Below, piece by piece: positions 23,407 to 31,480 of a stretch of 32,940 bases of DNA; positions within the stretch are counted from its first letter, which is position 1; each line of letters opens with the position of its first letter. A program made the translations under genes and the position numbers. The notes beneath the pieces are model-generated. The model had not been told where the DNA came from. It worked only from the letters and a program-made list of their open reading frames with translations, and searched no databases. Source of the stretch: Myxococcaceae bacterium (GTDB lineage: Bacteria; Myxococcota; Myxococcia; Myxococcales; Myxococcaceae); NCBI GenBank assembly GCA_022842905.1, contig JALHOS010000023.1, positions 3,637 to 36,576 on the forward strand, given 5' to 3'.

Positions 23407-24896
23407 GACGGCTCCTTGGCCAAGTGCCGACCGAAGTACCGCTCCGCACCGCGGGCCAGGGCCGCGAAGGGTAGCCCCAGCGCCAGGTACCAGAGCGCGA
23501 CCACGAGCCCCAAGCCGAGGTGATCGCGCGTCGAGTTGGCGAGGCTGCCGTACGTCTTCGTCAGCTCGGTGAGCGTCACCGCGGACACCAGCGAGCTGTC
23601 CTTGAGCAGGGCGATGAAGTCGTTCGTCATCGGAGGAATGGCCAGGCGCGCCGCTTGGGGGCCCACGACGTGGCGCAGCGCCTGCCAGCGGCTCAGGCCC
23701 AGCACCAGCGCCGCTTCCCGCTGCCCGTCAGGCACGGACTCGAGGCCCGCGCGGTAGTTCTCGGCTTCGGCCGCCGCGTAGTTGAGTCCCAACGCCAGCA
23801 CGCCCGCGACGAACGGCGACAGCTTGAGCCCCAGCTCGGGGAGCCCGAAGTAGATGACGAGCAGCTGCACGAGCAGCGGCGTGCCGCGGAACACCTCGAC
23901 ATACGCGCGCGCCGCGAGCGCCAGCGGTGTTCGATTCGATCGCCGCGCGGCGACCAGCAGCAGCCCCAGGGCGATCGCCAGCGCCATCGACAGCAGCGAC
24001 GTCACCAGCGTCAGCCCGGCACCCTTGGCGAAGAGCGGCATCAAGCCCGGGTAGACGTCGCGCACGCGCTCGAAGAACGGCCTGGGCGCGCCGACCGCGC
24101 TGCGCCAGCGCTCCCATTCCGGGGCCGGCCCGGGCCTAAAGTTCGCCGCGCCCTCGAGCGCCGCGACGTCCTCGTTCCACAGGCCCCAGCGCTCGAAGAG
24201 CGCGCGCAAGGTGCCGTCCGCCTGGAGCTGGGCCAGCGCCTGGTTCACGGCGGCGAGCCCCGTGTCGTCGCCGAGCCTGAGCGCCACCGCGTACTGAACG
24301 TGTCCGAAGTCGCCGGGGACTCGTTCGAAGGAAGGGTCGACGTCCGCGTAGTAGCGCGCCACCGGGGCGTCGAGCAGCACCGCGTCGAGTCGGCCCAGCT
24401 TCAAGTCCGCGTAGATCTCGTCTTGCCCGCCTTCGTACGTCTTCACGTCCGCCCCGAGCCCCGTGAGGATTCGCTCCGCCAGGCTGCCCGGCAACGTCCC
24501 CACGGCCCGGCCAGCCAGCGCTTCCTTCGTGCGCGGCGCCGCTGTGTCGCCTCGGCGCACCGTCAGCACCTCGGGCGCGGCGAAGTAGGGCGTGGACAGC
24601 AGCGCCACCCGCCGCTTCTCGTCGGCCACTTCGATGCCGTTGAGCGCCGCGTCGAAGTCGCCTCGGCCGAGCAGCTCGAGCAGCTTGTCCCAGGGACCCA
24701 GCACCGGCACCGCGCGGCGACCCAGCTTCGTGCCCAGCGCCTGCGCGAGCTCGACCTCGAAGCCCACCAGCCGGTTCGGCTCGAAGGGGTCCAAGAAGAC
24801 GTACGGGGCCCCTCCTTGGGCGTCGGCGCCCCAACGCCAGGCCGGCGCGTCGGCGTTGGCCACGGCGAGCGCGGCGAGGAGGGCGGTCAACGGCAT
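23403..24896 (-). CDS. Fused amino-acid binding protein and ABC permease
   Basis: This 497-residue fusion has a signal/anchor segment (MPLTALLAALAVANADA) and a family 3 solute-binding domain at about 20-250 (VGFEVELAQALG, LLGRGDFDAALNGIEV, DAVLLDAPVARYY). A permease domain follows from about 290 with several hydrophobic helices (LVTSLLSMALAIALGLLLV, VEVFRGTPLLVQLLVIYFG) and an EAA-type coupling loop (REAALVLGLSRWQALRHVV). Binding domain and pore on one chain is known for some Gln/His-type importers and gives two receptors per transporter. The substrate is probably a polar amino acid; which one cannot be read. It is first in the operon, with 4-bp overlap to the ATPase gene. Confidence 0.92.
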   Translation of the reverse strand: MPLTALLAALAVANADAPAWRWGADAQGGAPYVFLDPFEPNRLVGFEVELAQALGTKLGRRAVPVLGPWDKLLELLGRGDFDAALNGIEVADEKRRVALLSTPYFAAPEVLTVRRGDTAAPRTKEALAGRAVGTLPGSLAERILTGLGADVKTYEGGQDEIYADLKLGRLDAVLLDAPVARYYADVDPSFERVPGDFGHVQYAVALRLGDDTGLAAVNQALAQLQADGTLRALFERWGLWNEDVAALEGAANFRPGPAPEWERWRSAVGAPRPFFERVRDVYPGLMPLFAKGAGLTLVTSLLSMALAIALGLLLVAARRSNRTPLALAARAYVEVFRGTPLLVQLLVIYFGLPELGLKLSPFVAGVLALGLNYAAAEAENYRAGLESVPDGQREAALVLGLSRWQALRHVVGPQAARLAIPPMTNDFIALLKDSSLVSAVTLTELTKTYGSLANSTRDHLGLGLVVALWYLALGLPFAALARGAERYFGRHLAKEPS

Positions 24897-25020
24897 GGGC
24901 GGCGCATGACACGGGGAAGTGCGCCGAGGTGCAAGGCCCGGCTGGCTGAGGGGCTGCGTGGGGCTGAGCGAGCGCTCTGGATGGCCGCCCTTCCCGAGTC
25001 TCGTGGCCCGAGCGCGTGAA

Positions 25021-25365
25021 GTGTCCGGCAGCTCGGCGGGCGCGGGTTTCGGCGCGACCTTTTCCCGGTCCGGTCCGGGCGCGCTCAGAGCAGCTCACCG
25101 CGAAGGCGCCGTGCACGTACCTCAGCGGCGGTCAGGGACAGCCGTTCCCTTCGAGCGTGGCGAGGCCTTGCGCTGCAAGCATGCGCGTGAGGAGCCCGGC
25201 AGCTCGGTAGGCGTTCGCTTCGGCTCAGTTTCCCCGCGCCGACCCGGCCGCGCTCAGAGCAGCTTCACGGCGATGGCGCTGTGCACGTCGAACCCAGCGT
25301 CGGTCAGCGACAGCCGTTCCCCTTCGAGCGTGCCGAGGCCCTGCGCGGCGAGCATGCGCGCGAAG
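25021..25365. repeat. Imperfect tandem duplication covering the 3' end of hemW
   Basis: Two units of about 170 bases follow each other (about 25021-25193 and 25194-25365). Matching anchors are CGGCAGCTCGG at 25026/25197, GCGCTCAGAGCAGCT at 25082/25251, ACAGCCGTTCCC at about 25139/25310, and GAGGCC.TGCGC followed by AGCATGCGCG. Unit 2 holds the real end of hemW and the bases after it; unit 1 is a decayed copy with substitutions and indels. The whole gene-free stretch from the transporter start (24896) to the hemW stop (25254) is 357 bases; 24897-25020 shows nothing I recognise except room for the transporter promoter. Confidence 0.75.
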
Positions 25366-26465
25366 GCCAGCCGCGGCGCTGGGTCCTGCCCGAACGCGCG
25401 GCACACCTCACCCACGTCGACGCCGCTGGTGAGCCGCAGCCCCATGGCCAGCCGCTCGCGAAAGCGTGCCCCGTCGTCGAGCGCCTCGTCGGCCGCCGTG
25501 GGCAGGGTCGCGTCGGCCAGCGCGCGCAGGTACTTCTCGGCGCTGCGCAGGTTCGTCGTGCGGACCCAGCCCGTCGGGCCAATCACCGCGCCTGTCGCGC
25601 CAGCGCCCAGGCCCAGGTACTCGCCGCCGGTCCAGTACAGCGCGTTGTGCCGCGAGTGGCGGCCGGGCTTGGCGTAGTTCGACACCTCGTACCGCCCCAG
25701 GCCCGCGCGCGCGAAGGCGTCTCGCACGGCGCGCTGCATGGCGACGACGAGCTCGTCAGGAGGGAGCGTCACCTCGCCGCGGGCCAGCTGCTTGGCCAGC
25801 GGCACCTCTTCGGCCAGCGACTGCGCGTCGAGCGTGAGCGCGTAGGCCGACAGGTGCTCGGGCCCGAGCGCGGCGGCGGCTTCGGCGTCGGCGACGACGT
25901 CGGCCAGCTGCTGGTGCTGCACGCCGTAGATGAAGTCGAGGGACACGCTGTCGAAGCCCGCCCGGCGCGCGGTCTCGTACGCCCGCAGCGCCATGGCCCC
26001 GTCGTGGCCTCGGCCGAGCGCCGCGAGCGTCTGCGTTCGAAACGACTGCACCCCCATGGACAGCCGGTTGATGCCCGCGGCGCGGTACGCAGCGAAGCGC
26101 TCGGCGTCGGCGGCGCCGGGGTTCGCCTCGAGGGTGATCTCGGCGCCGTGGCGCAGCGTGAAGCGCTGGGCGATCGCCTCGAGCACCCGGGCCACGCAGG
26201 TCGGTTCCCACAGCGACGGCGTGCCCCCGCCGAAGAAGACCGAGTCGACGGTGCGCGGGCCGAGGTGCTCCGCACGCAGCGTGAGCTCCTGCACGACGGC
26301 GTCCGCGTACGGCTCGTGGGGCACCACGCGGGCCACCGTCGAGGCGAAGTCGCAGTAGGGGCACTTCGACAGGCAGTAAGGGAAGTGCACATAGACGCCG
26401 AAGCGCGCGGCCTCGAGCCGGGTCAGCGGATCCACCGGCGCCGGCCCTGGTTCGCTCGCAGCCAC
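25254..26465 (-). CDS. hemW: HemW-like radical SAM haem chaperone
   Basis: This 403-residue protein carries the radical SAM cluster motif CLSKCPYC (Cys31, Cys35, Cys38 from the GTG at 26465), FFGGGTPS for SAM binding, ITLEANPG, NRLSMGVQSF and the HemW-type RHNALYWTGGEYLGLGAGA, followed by a C-terminal winged-helix-like part. HemW was formerly annotated as oxygen-independent coproporphyrinogen oxidase but is now regarded as a haem-transfer protein; the sequence fits HemW better than HemN. The frame is open further upstream, but those codons overlap the divergent gene at 26478. GTG 26465 or GTG 26435 both leave a sensible N-terminus. Only 12 bases separate the two divergent starts, so promoters must overlap coding sequence. 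Confidence 0.88.
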   Translation of the reverse strand: MAASEPGPAPVDPLTRLEAARFGVYVHFPYCLSKCPYCDFASTVARVVPHEPYADAVVQELTLRAEHLGPRTVDSVFFGGGTPSLWEPTCVARVLEAIAQRFTLRHGAEITLEANPGAADAERFAAYRAAGINRLSMGVQSFRTQTLAALGRGHDGAMALRAYETARRAGFDSVSLDFIYGVQHQQLADVVADAEAAAALGPEHLSAYALTLDAQSLAEEVPLAKQLARGEVTLPPDELVVAMQRAVRDAFARAGLGRYEVSNYAKPGRHSRHNALYWTGGEYLGLGAGATGAVIGPTGWVRTTNLRSAEKYLRALADATLPTAADEALDDGARFRERLAMGLRLTSGVDVGEVCRAFGQDPAPRLAFARMLAAQGLGTLEGERLSLTDAGFDVHSAIAVKLL

Positions 26466-26477
26466 CGGACCGTGTAT

Positions 26478-26828
26478 ATGCCCAAGTCGATGCAGACCGC
26501 AGACCGTCCTCGTTTGAAGTGGCCACGATCTCAACGCTTCATTCTCAGCCCGACTGGGCAAGGGGCGTTCCAATCCTGGAAGGACGCGCTCGCCCTCGCA
26601 CAGGGGAACGGGAAGACCGCCTTCGACACCGCGCAGCAGGCGTGGGCGAAGTCCGCTGGCGTGGAGCCAGAGGACGTGACGGTGCTGTCGGAGCTGGCCG
26701 ATTCCCAGGGCAAGCGGCTCGAAGACGTCGTCGCCGCTTTGCAGGACCTGGGCGCGTCGCGCGAGCAGGTCAAGAGCGCCGTCGAACGGCTCTACTCGGC
26801 GCAGCTGGTCGATCCGGTCAGCGCCTGA
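26478..26828 (+). CDS. Small helical protein, winged-helix-like, unknown
   Basis: This 116-residue basic-to-neutral protein has no signal peptide. After SQRFILSPTGQGAFQSW come three or four helices; the end (VAALQDLGASREQVKSAVE, then RLYSAQLVDP) looks like a winged-helix DNA-binding or dimerisation segment, but the match is only by pattern. The ATG at 26478 or 26490 could be the start; TATATG just before the second could be a -10 element, which would favour 26490 or a leaderless transcript. It is divergent from hemW and convergent with the response regulator gene, 24 bases apart. Confidence 0.65.
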   Translation: MPKSMQTADRPRLKWPRSQRFILSPTGQGAFQSWKDALALAQGNGKTAFDTAQQAWAKSAGVEPEDVTVLSELADSQGKRLEDVVAALQDLGASREQVKSAVERLYSAQLVDPVSA

Positions 26829-26852
26829 GCGGAGCGGCGCGGTCGGCGTCGC

Positions 26853-28190
26853 TCAGATGAAGTCCTGGCGGAGCTCGAGGATCTGCACGCCCAACATGGC
26901 GGCGAGGAACGCGCGCACCTGGTGATCGGGCCTTCCAGCCAAGGCGATCAGCTCCTGGTTGCTGCGAGTGCCGTCGGCGCGCGCCAACAGCTGTGCTTCC
27001 CACTTCTCGAGCTCGAGTTCGTGGAGTTGGTACGCCGGGTTCTGGCTGGGAATGAGGCGCTCGCCGTCGGCCACCAGCCGTAGCAGCCGCGCCGGCTTGT
27101 AGAGCTTCTTGATGCCTCGGACGATGAGGTTCCCGGGGAACAGGTCGAGCTTGATGTTCTCGGCCCGCGCTTTCTCTTTGAAGGCGAGCACGAACTGGCC
27201 TTCTTCCCAGCCGAACAAGCTGTAGATGATGCTCTTGACCTGCTGCGCCAGGTAGTACGGCCGCTCGGTGTCCTTGAGCAGGCCTCGCTCGACGAGCACG
27301 TCGCCCACGCGGCGCTTGGACTCGGCGGCGACCACGGCGGCGTCTTCGAGCTGCTCGGCCTTGATCTTCCCCACGCGCACCAGGAACTGGCCGAAACGGT
27401 CCGCCGCCAAGTTCGACATGGCGAACACCGGGGCGCCGCTCTCGAAGTAGACGACCTTCTTGACCTTGCCCTTCTGGCAGTAGAGCTCGCCGGTCTCCTT
27501 GGCCTGGAAGAAGGCGCTGATGAGGCCGGGCAGGTTGTCGGTCAGCTCGCCCTTCTTCGCGACGCGGACCGAGGACGACGTGCGCAGGCCAGACGCGCTG
27601 GCTTGGGCTGCGGGGCGTGCGCCGGCGACGGGTCCTTTGCTGGGCTGCGCCGTCAGGTCCGCGCCCTGGAGCACCGTGGGCTGCGCGCCTTCGCGCATGA
27701 CGCGGATCTTCCCGGTCAGCTCCATCTCGTCGTCGGAGGACTCGGTGTCGTCCACGTCGACGTCGAGCTCGACTTCGTACTCTTCGGCCGCCGGGGGCGG
27801 TGGAGGCGCCGTGACGGCTGGGGGCGGGACGGTCTGGGTGACCTGGGCCAGCAGCTTCTTCGCGTCGAAGGGCTTCTCGAAGTACTTCGCGCCGGGGAAC
27901 CGAGCCCCGGACTCGTTCGCGTGCTTCGCTCCGCGGAAGACCCCGGAGATGAAGATCAGCGGGACGTCGGGCACCGCGCCGCGGATCGCCTCCGCCACCG
28001 CGTAGCCCATCATGTCCGGGAGCAGCAGATCGATGACGACCAGCGCCGGCGAGCTCGTCTTCGCTGCTTCGATGCCCGCCCGGCCCTTGTTCGCGCCGAC
28101 GACGGTGTACCCGGCGCTTTCGAACAGCGTCGTCAGCAGCACCACCAGCTCGTTGTTGTCGTCGATGACGAGTATGGTGGGGCCCGACAT
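26853..28190 (-). CDS. Response regulator with C-terminal PATAN/DUF4388 region
   Basis: This 445-residue protein starts at ATG 28190 (MSGPTILVIDDNNE). Residues 1-120 are a receiver domain with acidic pair Asp10-Asp11, phospho-acceptor Asp54 in VVIDLLLPDMMG, a Ser in LIFISG and Lys in EKPF. Residues 125-215 are a Pro-rich and acidic linker (AVTAPPPPPAAEE, DVDVDDTESSDDE). From about 230 the PATAN/DUF4388 region begins (GELTDNLPGLISAFFQAKETGELYC style, split here by ellipsis in the family), with GDVLVERGLL and SLFGWEEGQFVLAF. Such proteins are frequent in myxobacteria and are thought to relay phosphorylation to protein partners rather than DNA. No kinase gene is adjacent; the truncated kinase at the right edge is 4 kb away. 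Confidence 0.88.
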   Translation of the reverse strand: MSGPTILVIDDNNELVVLLTTLFESAGYTVVGANKGRAGIEAAKTSSPALVVIDLLLPDMMGYAVAEAIRGAVPDVPLIFISGVFRGAKHANESGARFPGAKYFEKPFDAKKLLAQVTQTVPPPAVTAPPPPPAAEEYEVELDVDVDDTESSDDEMELTGKIRVMREGAQPTVLQGADLTAQPSKGPVAGARPAAQASASGLRTSSSVRVAKKGELTDNLPGLISAFFQAKETGELYCQKGKVKKVVYFESGAPVFAMSNLAADRFGQFLVRVGKIKAEQLEDAAVVAAESKRRVGDVLVERGLLKDTERPYYLAQQVKSIIYSLFGWEEGQFVLAFKEKARAENIKLDLFPGNLIVRGIKKLYKPARLLRLVADGERLIPSQNPAYQLHELELEKWEAQLLARADGTRSNQELIALAGRPDHQVRAFLAAMLGVQILELRQDFI

Positions 28191-28232
28191 TTCGGGTCGG
28201 CAAGTTACCTTCGTTTCCCCCAGGTGTGTCAG

Positions 28233-28553
28233 ATGAAAACGTGGGCGTGGGCGGTCGTGGTGCTCGGCGTGGCGGCGTCGGCGTGGGGCCAGACTCGAGA
28301 TGGCGGCCTCGACGGCGGCGACGGCGCCCTGGGCATGCAGCCGGCCCCCAAAGAAGAGACGCCGGAGTCCGAGGAGACGGCCGCCGAGGGCGCGCCTTGT
28401 CTCGACGCCCGGCAGTGTGATCGCGGGCTGGCGTGCAAGTCCGGCCGGTGTGTCCCTTCCGCGCCGCGCGTGGTGCCCGCGTGTGGTGGGGCCCCGGCGG
28501 TGGTGATGCTCGCGGCCTTGGGGCTGGTCCTGGCCCAGCGTCGCCGGAGCTGA
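28233..28553 (+). CDS. Small exported Cys-motif protein with MYXO-CTERM-like tail
   Basis: This 106-residue protein starts at ATG 28233 with a signal peptide (MKTWAWAVVVLGVAASAWG). A Gly/Asp/Glu-rich spacer follows, then a compact Cys motif (CLDARQCDRGLACKSGRCVP, six-residue spacing as in many secreted disulfide modules). The end is a single Cys-Gly-Gly, a hydrophobic helix (VVMLAALGLVLA) and QRRRS, which resembles a MYXO-CTERM tail with one Cys. It is therefore probably surface-attached. It is divergent from the response regulator, with 42 bases between the starts. Confidence 0.75.
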   Translation: MKTWAWAVVVLGVAASAWGQTRDGGLDGGDGALGMQPAPKEETPESEETAAEGAPCLDARQCDRGLACKSGRCVPSAPRVVPACGGAPAVVMLAALGLVLAQRRRS

Positions 28554-29080
28554 AGCGCGGCGACTTTGGCGACGCAGAAGGTCGCAGTGGAAGAGGCGGT
28601 TCGTGGGCGCGTTCGCACCGCCGTCGACTCCCGGCACTGGCGGTACGACCGCGGCTTCCTGGCGCAGTCGGGCGACCGTCATCACGCCCACGGGAAGGCA
28701 CGTGCATGCGTCGCTGCGGTCAGGCTGAGGAAACCTGGAATGAGGCCAAGGCCGCTCGTGTTCCGAGCGTTTGCTCGCACGTGGAGTCCTCAGGCAGGTG
28801 CGGCGAGCGAGGCGAGGACCAAGCAGGCTGGAGGTCCCAGCCTGGGTGGATCAGTTTCACGTCGGCGGGTGCACTGTTTCCGACGGGCCGAAGACCGGCA
28901 GCCACCCTGCTGCGCCTGTCTTCGCGGTTCGCGAGCCGCCCCTGCGACGGCTGGGCCATGGTGAACCCCACGCCGTGCGCGACCGCGAGCCCTGCGGACG
29001 CTTCCTCGTGCGGCTTGAAGCGCGCCGCTCGGGCACGGTGCGGAGAATCGCTCAGCGACGTGAACGGTGCCTGCGTCGGC
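28554..29080. other. 527-base gene-poor region with an 8-bp hairpin
   Basis: No gene is supported here. Frames stay open on both strands because of GC content but show no start with a ribosome site and no recognisable protein. A perfect inverted repeat, CAGGCTGG (28824-28831) and CCAGCCTG (28837-28844) with a 5-base loop, lies in the middle; it has no T-run, so its role is unclear. A Cys-containing stretch read on the + strand around 28960-29085 (MVNPTPCATASPAD) could be a relic of a secreted protein, but this is weak. Confidence 0.5.
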
Positions 29081-31471
29081 TCAGCGCCGCGTCCGTCGCC
29101 GCCACGCGACGAGCGCGAGCAGCGCGAAGCCCGGCGTGAAGCCCGCACTGCAGCCACACCCGGTGGGCACCGTGCCCAGCGTTTCGGGGGCCAGCTGAAG
29201 CGACGTCGGCGTCTGAGCGCCCGCATCGGAGGGGCAGCTGTCGAGTTGCTCGTAGCGGAAGGCGACGTCGGCCAGAAGCAGATCTCGCTCAGACCTGTTG
29301 CCCAGCGTGAAGTACAGCTCTCGGCCGCAGTCCACGCGCAGAGGTGTGCTCCCCTGGAGTCGCCCGGGGGCGGGGGAAGACGCCGTGACGGTCAACTCGG
29401 CGTTGGTTCCGAGCGAGCCGCGTACCTCTAAGAAGGAGATCGGCCGCCCCACCTTGGTCAGCAGCTGTACGTCCTCACCGCGACCGAACGTGAAGAGCTC
29501 GCTGGTGAAGGACAGGCTTTTGGCCCCGCGCGGGAGCCGCAGCTTGAATTGGTGTGGCCCGGGCACGAGCGAGCCTTCGACCAGACCCGCCGCCCGCGTC
29601 CCGACGATCCCGTACAGCGCGCGCGGCTGCCCCAGGCGGTCCGTCACGTCGATCACCTTCGAACAGCCCACCACGCCTCGGCTCCGGAAGATGCCGAGCA
29701 TGGTCTGTTCGGCGTTGGGGAGCGCGGGGAACGCGAGCCCGACGGCGTTCGCGACGATCCGCGCCGCCGCCGCGAAGTCGACGTTCTTCGGGAAGGACAC
29801 GAGCGCCGCATAGAACGCCGCGTCGAACGTGCGGCCGTCGTCGGGGCTGCGAAACGGCCCCACGCGGGCTTCCCACACCGCGCCGGTGAAGTGCTGGCTG
29901 TCCGCGTGGGACTGGCCCTCCAGCACGTCGGGGCAGGCGAAGGTGTTGTTCGCGCTGCGCAGCGAGGACCCGGACTGGGAGAGCGCGCTGACATACGTGC
30001 CGATCGCCGGCTCGTTCCCAGTCATGAACGCGACGATGTCGGCCACCGACTCGTGCAGGGCGGCGGACTCGTTGTTTGCCGACCACTCGTCGATCGCCAC
30101 GCTCCGGTTCCAGTCGGACGTCGAGTACACCAGCCCGTGCCCGAACTCGTGCCAGAGCACCGGCCCGTCGTACGCGAAGTCGGCTTCGTCCCCCTGATAG
30201 ATGACGAGGGCGTCGCTCTCGAACGCGTTCTGGGGAACCGTGACGCCGCCCATTTGCTCGCGCGGCAGGAACAGCGCGTTGCTGACGCGGGCCAGATCGT
30301 TCGCGACGATGCCCGCCGCGTCCCGCGTCGCCGTCTCGAAGTCGGGCTCGGTGACGTTGACCCAGGTGGCGAACGGGCGGCCCTGCCGGTTGTCCCGCTG
30401 CACGTACGGGCTGAAGGTGCCGGCGTCGGACGCCAGCGGCCCGCGGGAGAGCGCTTCGAACGTGTCGTAGACCTTCGTCACGTGGAAGTAGCCCATGACC
30501 TCCGAGAAGGCGTCCCAGTCGGCGGCGGACGCGGCGCTCGGGCGAGCGGTGGTCGGCGGGTCGATCGCCGGGTAGACGAAGTCTCCGCTCGGGTGCGCCG
30601 CGAGCTCGTTCGTGGCGGTCTGCAGGCGATCACACACGACCATGTCGTACGGCAGCGAGCCCTGGCCCGTCTGGAAGGAGCCCGTCACGCGCCGCGCCGG
30701 CGCGTTCAGTTGGCACCCGGCGGTCGGACAGCACCCCCACACGCGCACGCGGTTCCCCGTCAGCGTGCCCGCGTCGGCCGGCAGATCACTCAGCGTCACG
30801 CGGCGCCGCGCCGCGACCCCGACCGGGCCCACGCTCGGCGCCGCCGGGTCGAACACGTCGGCCGCGAAGCTCGCGTGCACGCGGTTCTCCGTGAAGAGCA
30901 CCGCGCCGTCGGTGGCGTCGATCGCGACGTGCCAGTTCTCGCCGACAGCGGGCGTCGGCACCCACACCCAGTAGCCGCGGTGCACCTCGCCCTGGACGAG
31001 GAAGGCCACGTCGAGAAACCCACCGAACGGTGTGCCGTCGGCCTGGAGGAGCGCCATGTCGACGGCCCGGGCGGCGAGCGCTCGCGCCCGGGCGGCGTCG
31101 ACGGTGGCTTCGCCGCGCACCACGCGAGCGTCGGACAGGCTCGACGCTACGCGCACGATGCGTCCCATGCCGTCGAAGGTGACGACGACGCTCGCGCCGC
31201 GCAGCGGCAGTCCCGCGAAGCGCTGCGGGAAGTGCACCGAGCCTCCGAAGCGCGTGCCGAAGGTCTTCGGGTCACCGAGCGTGGAGTCGGGGGAGAGGCC
31301 CAGCTCGGTGGCGTGCTCGAGCACGTACTGTCGGGCGACGTCGACCAACGCCCCTTGGCGCGGCGCGCTGAGCACTCCTTGCAGGAGCAGGGGACCGGCG
31401 GGGGTGGCGGCAGGTGGACTGGAGACGCCGGGCGCGGCGCAGAGGGCAAAGAGCAACGAAGCGGAAAGCAC
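29081..31471 (-). CDS. Secreted M4/M36-type gluzincin metalloprotease
   Basis: This 796-residue protein starts at GTG 31471 with a signal peptide (LSASLLFALCAAPG). Residues 30-200 are a fungalysin/thermolysin propeptide (GGSVHFPQRFAGLPLRGA, VTFDGMGRIVRVAS). The catalytic domain has HEFGH at 441-445 and NNESAALHESVADI with Glu474, which aligns with thermolysin's NES..INEaisDI (third zinc ligand). After about 630 comes a beta-type domain (VPGPHQFKLRLPRG, CGRELYFTLGN) and a MYXO-CTERM tail (TGCGCSAGF, helix, WRRRTRR). It is thus likely a surface-bound or released protease activated by removal of the propeptide. A broken tandem paralogue lies directly upstream, ending 9 bases before this start. 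Confidence 0.92.
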   Translation of the reverse strand: MLSASLLFALCAAPGVSSPPAATPAGPLLLQGVLSAPRQGALVDVARQYVLEHATELGLSPDSTLGDPKTFGTRFGGSVHFPQRFAGLPLRGASVVVTFDGMGRIVRVASSLSDARVVRGEATVDAARARALAARAVDMALLQADGTPFGGFLDVAFLVQGEVHRGYWVWVPTPAVGENWHVAIDATDGAVLFTENRVHASFAADVFDPAAPSVGPVGVAARRRVTLSDLPADAGTLTGNRVRVWGCCPTAGCQLNAPARRVTGSFQTGQGSLPYDMVVCDRLQTATNELAAHPSGDFVYPAIDPPTTARPSAASAADWDAFSEVMGYFHVTKVYDTFEALSRGPLASDAGTFSPYVQRDNRQGRPFATWVNVTEPDFETATRDAAGIVANDLARVSNALFLPREQMGGVTVPQNAFESDALVIYQGDEADFAYDGPVLWHEFGHGLVYSTSDWNRSVAIDEWSANNESAALHESVADIVAFMTGNEPAIGTYVSALSQSGSSLRSANNTFACPDVLEGQSHADSQHFTGAVWEARVGPFRSPDDGRTFDAAFYAALVSFPKNVDFAAAARIVANAVGLAFPALPNAEQTMLGIFRSRGVVGCSKVIDVTDRLGQPRALYGIVGTRAAGLVEGSLVPGPHQFKLRLPRGAKSLSFTSELFTFGRGEDVQLLTKVGRPISFLEVRGSLGTNAELTVTASSPAPGRLQGSTPLRVDCGRELYFTLGNRSERDLLLADVAFRYEQLDSCPSDAGAQTPTSLQLAPETLGTVPTGCGCSAGFTPGFALLALVAWRRRTRR

Positions 31472-31480
31472 GCGGGGCGG

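Noticed and set aside
26823-26856. Possible bidirectional terminator TGAGCG...CGCTCA between convergent genes
   Set aside because: The stem is only 6 bp, the loop is 18 bases, there is no T-run, and the arms include the stop codons themselves.
28433-29431. A 332-codon open frame on the + strand in the gene-poor region
   Set aside because: It begins inside the small exported-protein gene in another frame and ends inside the protease gene on the other strand; composition is that of noncoding GC-rich DNA.
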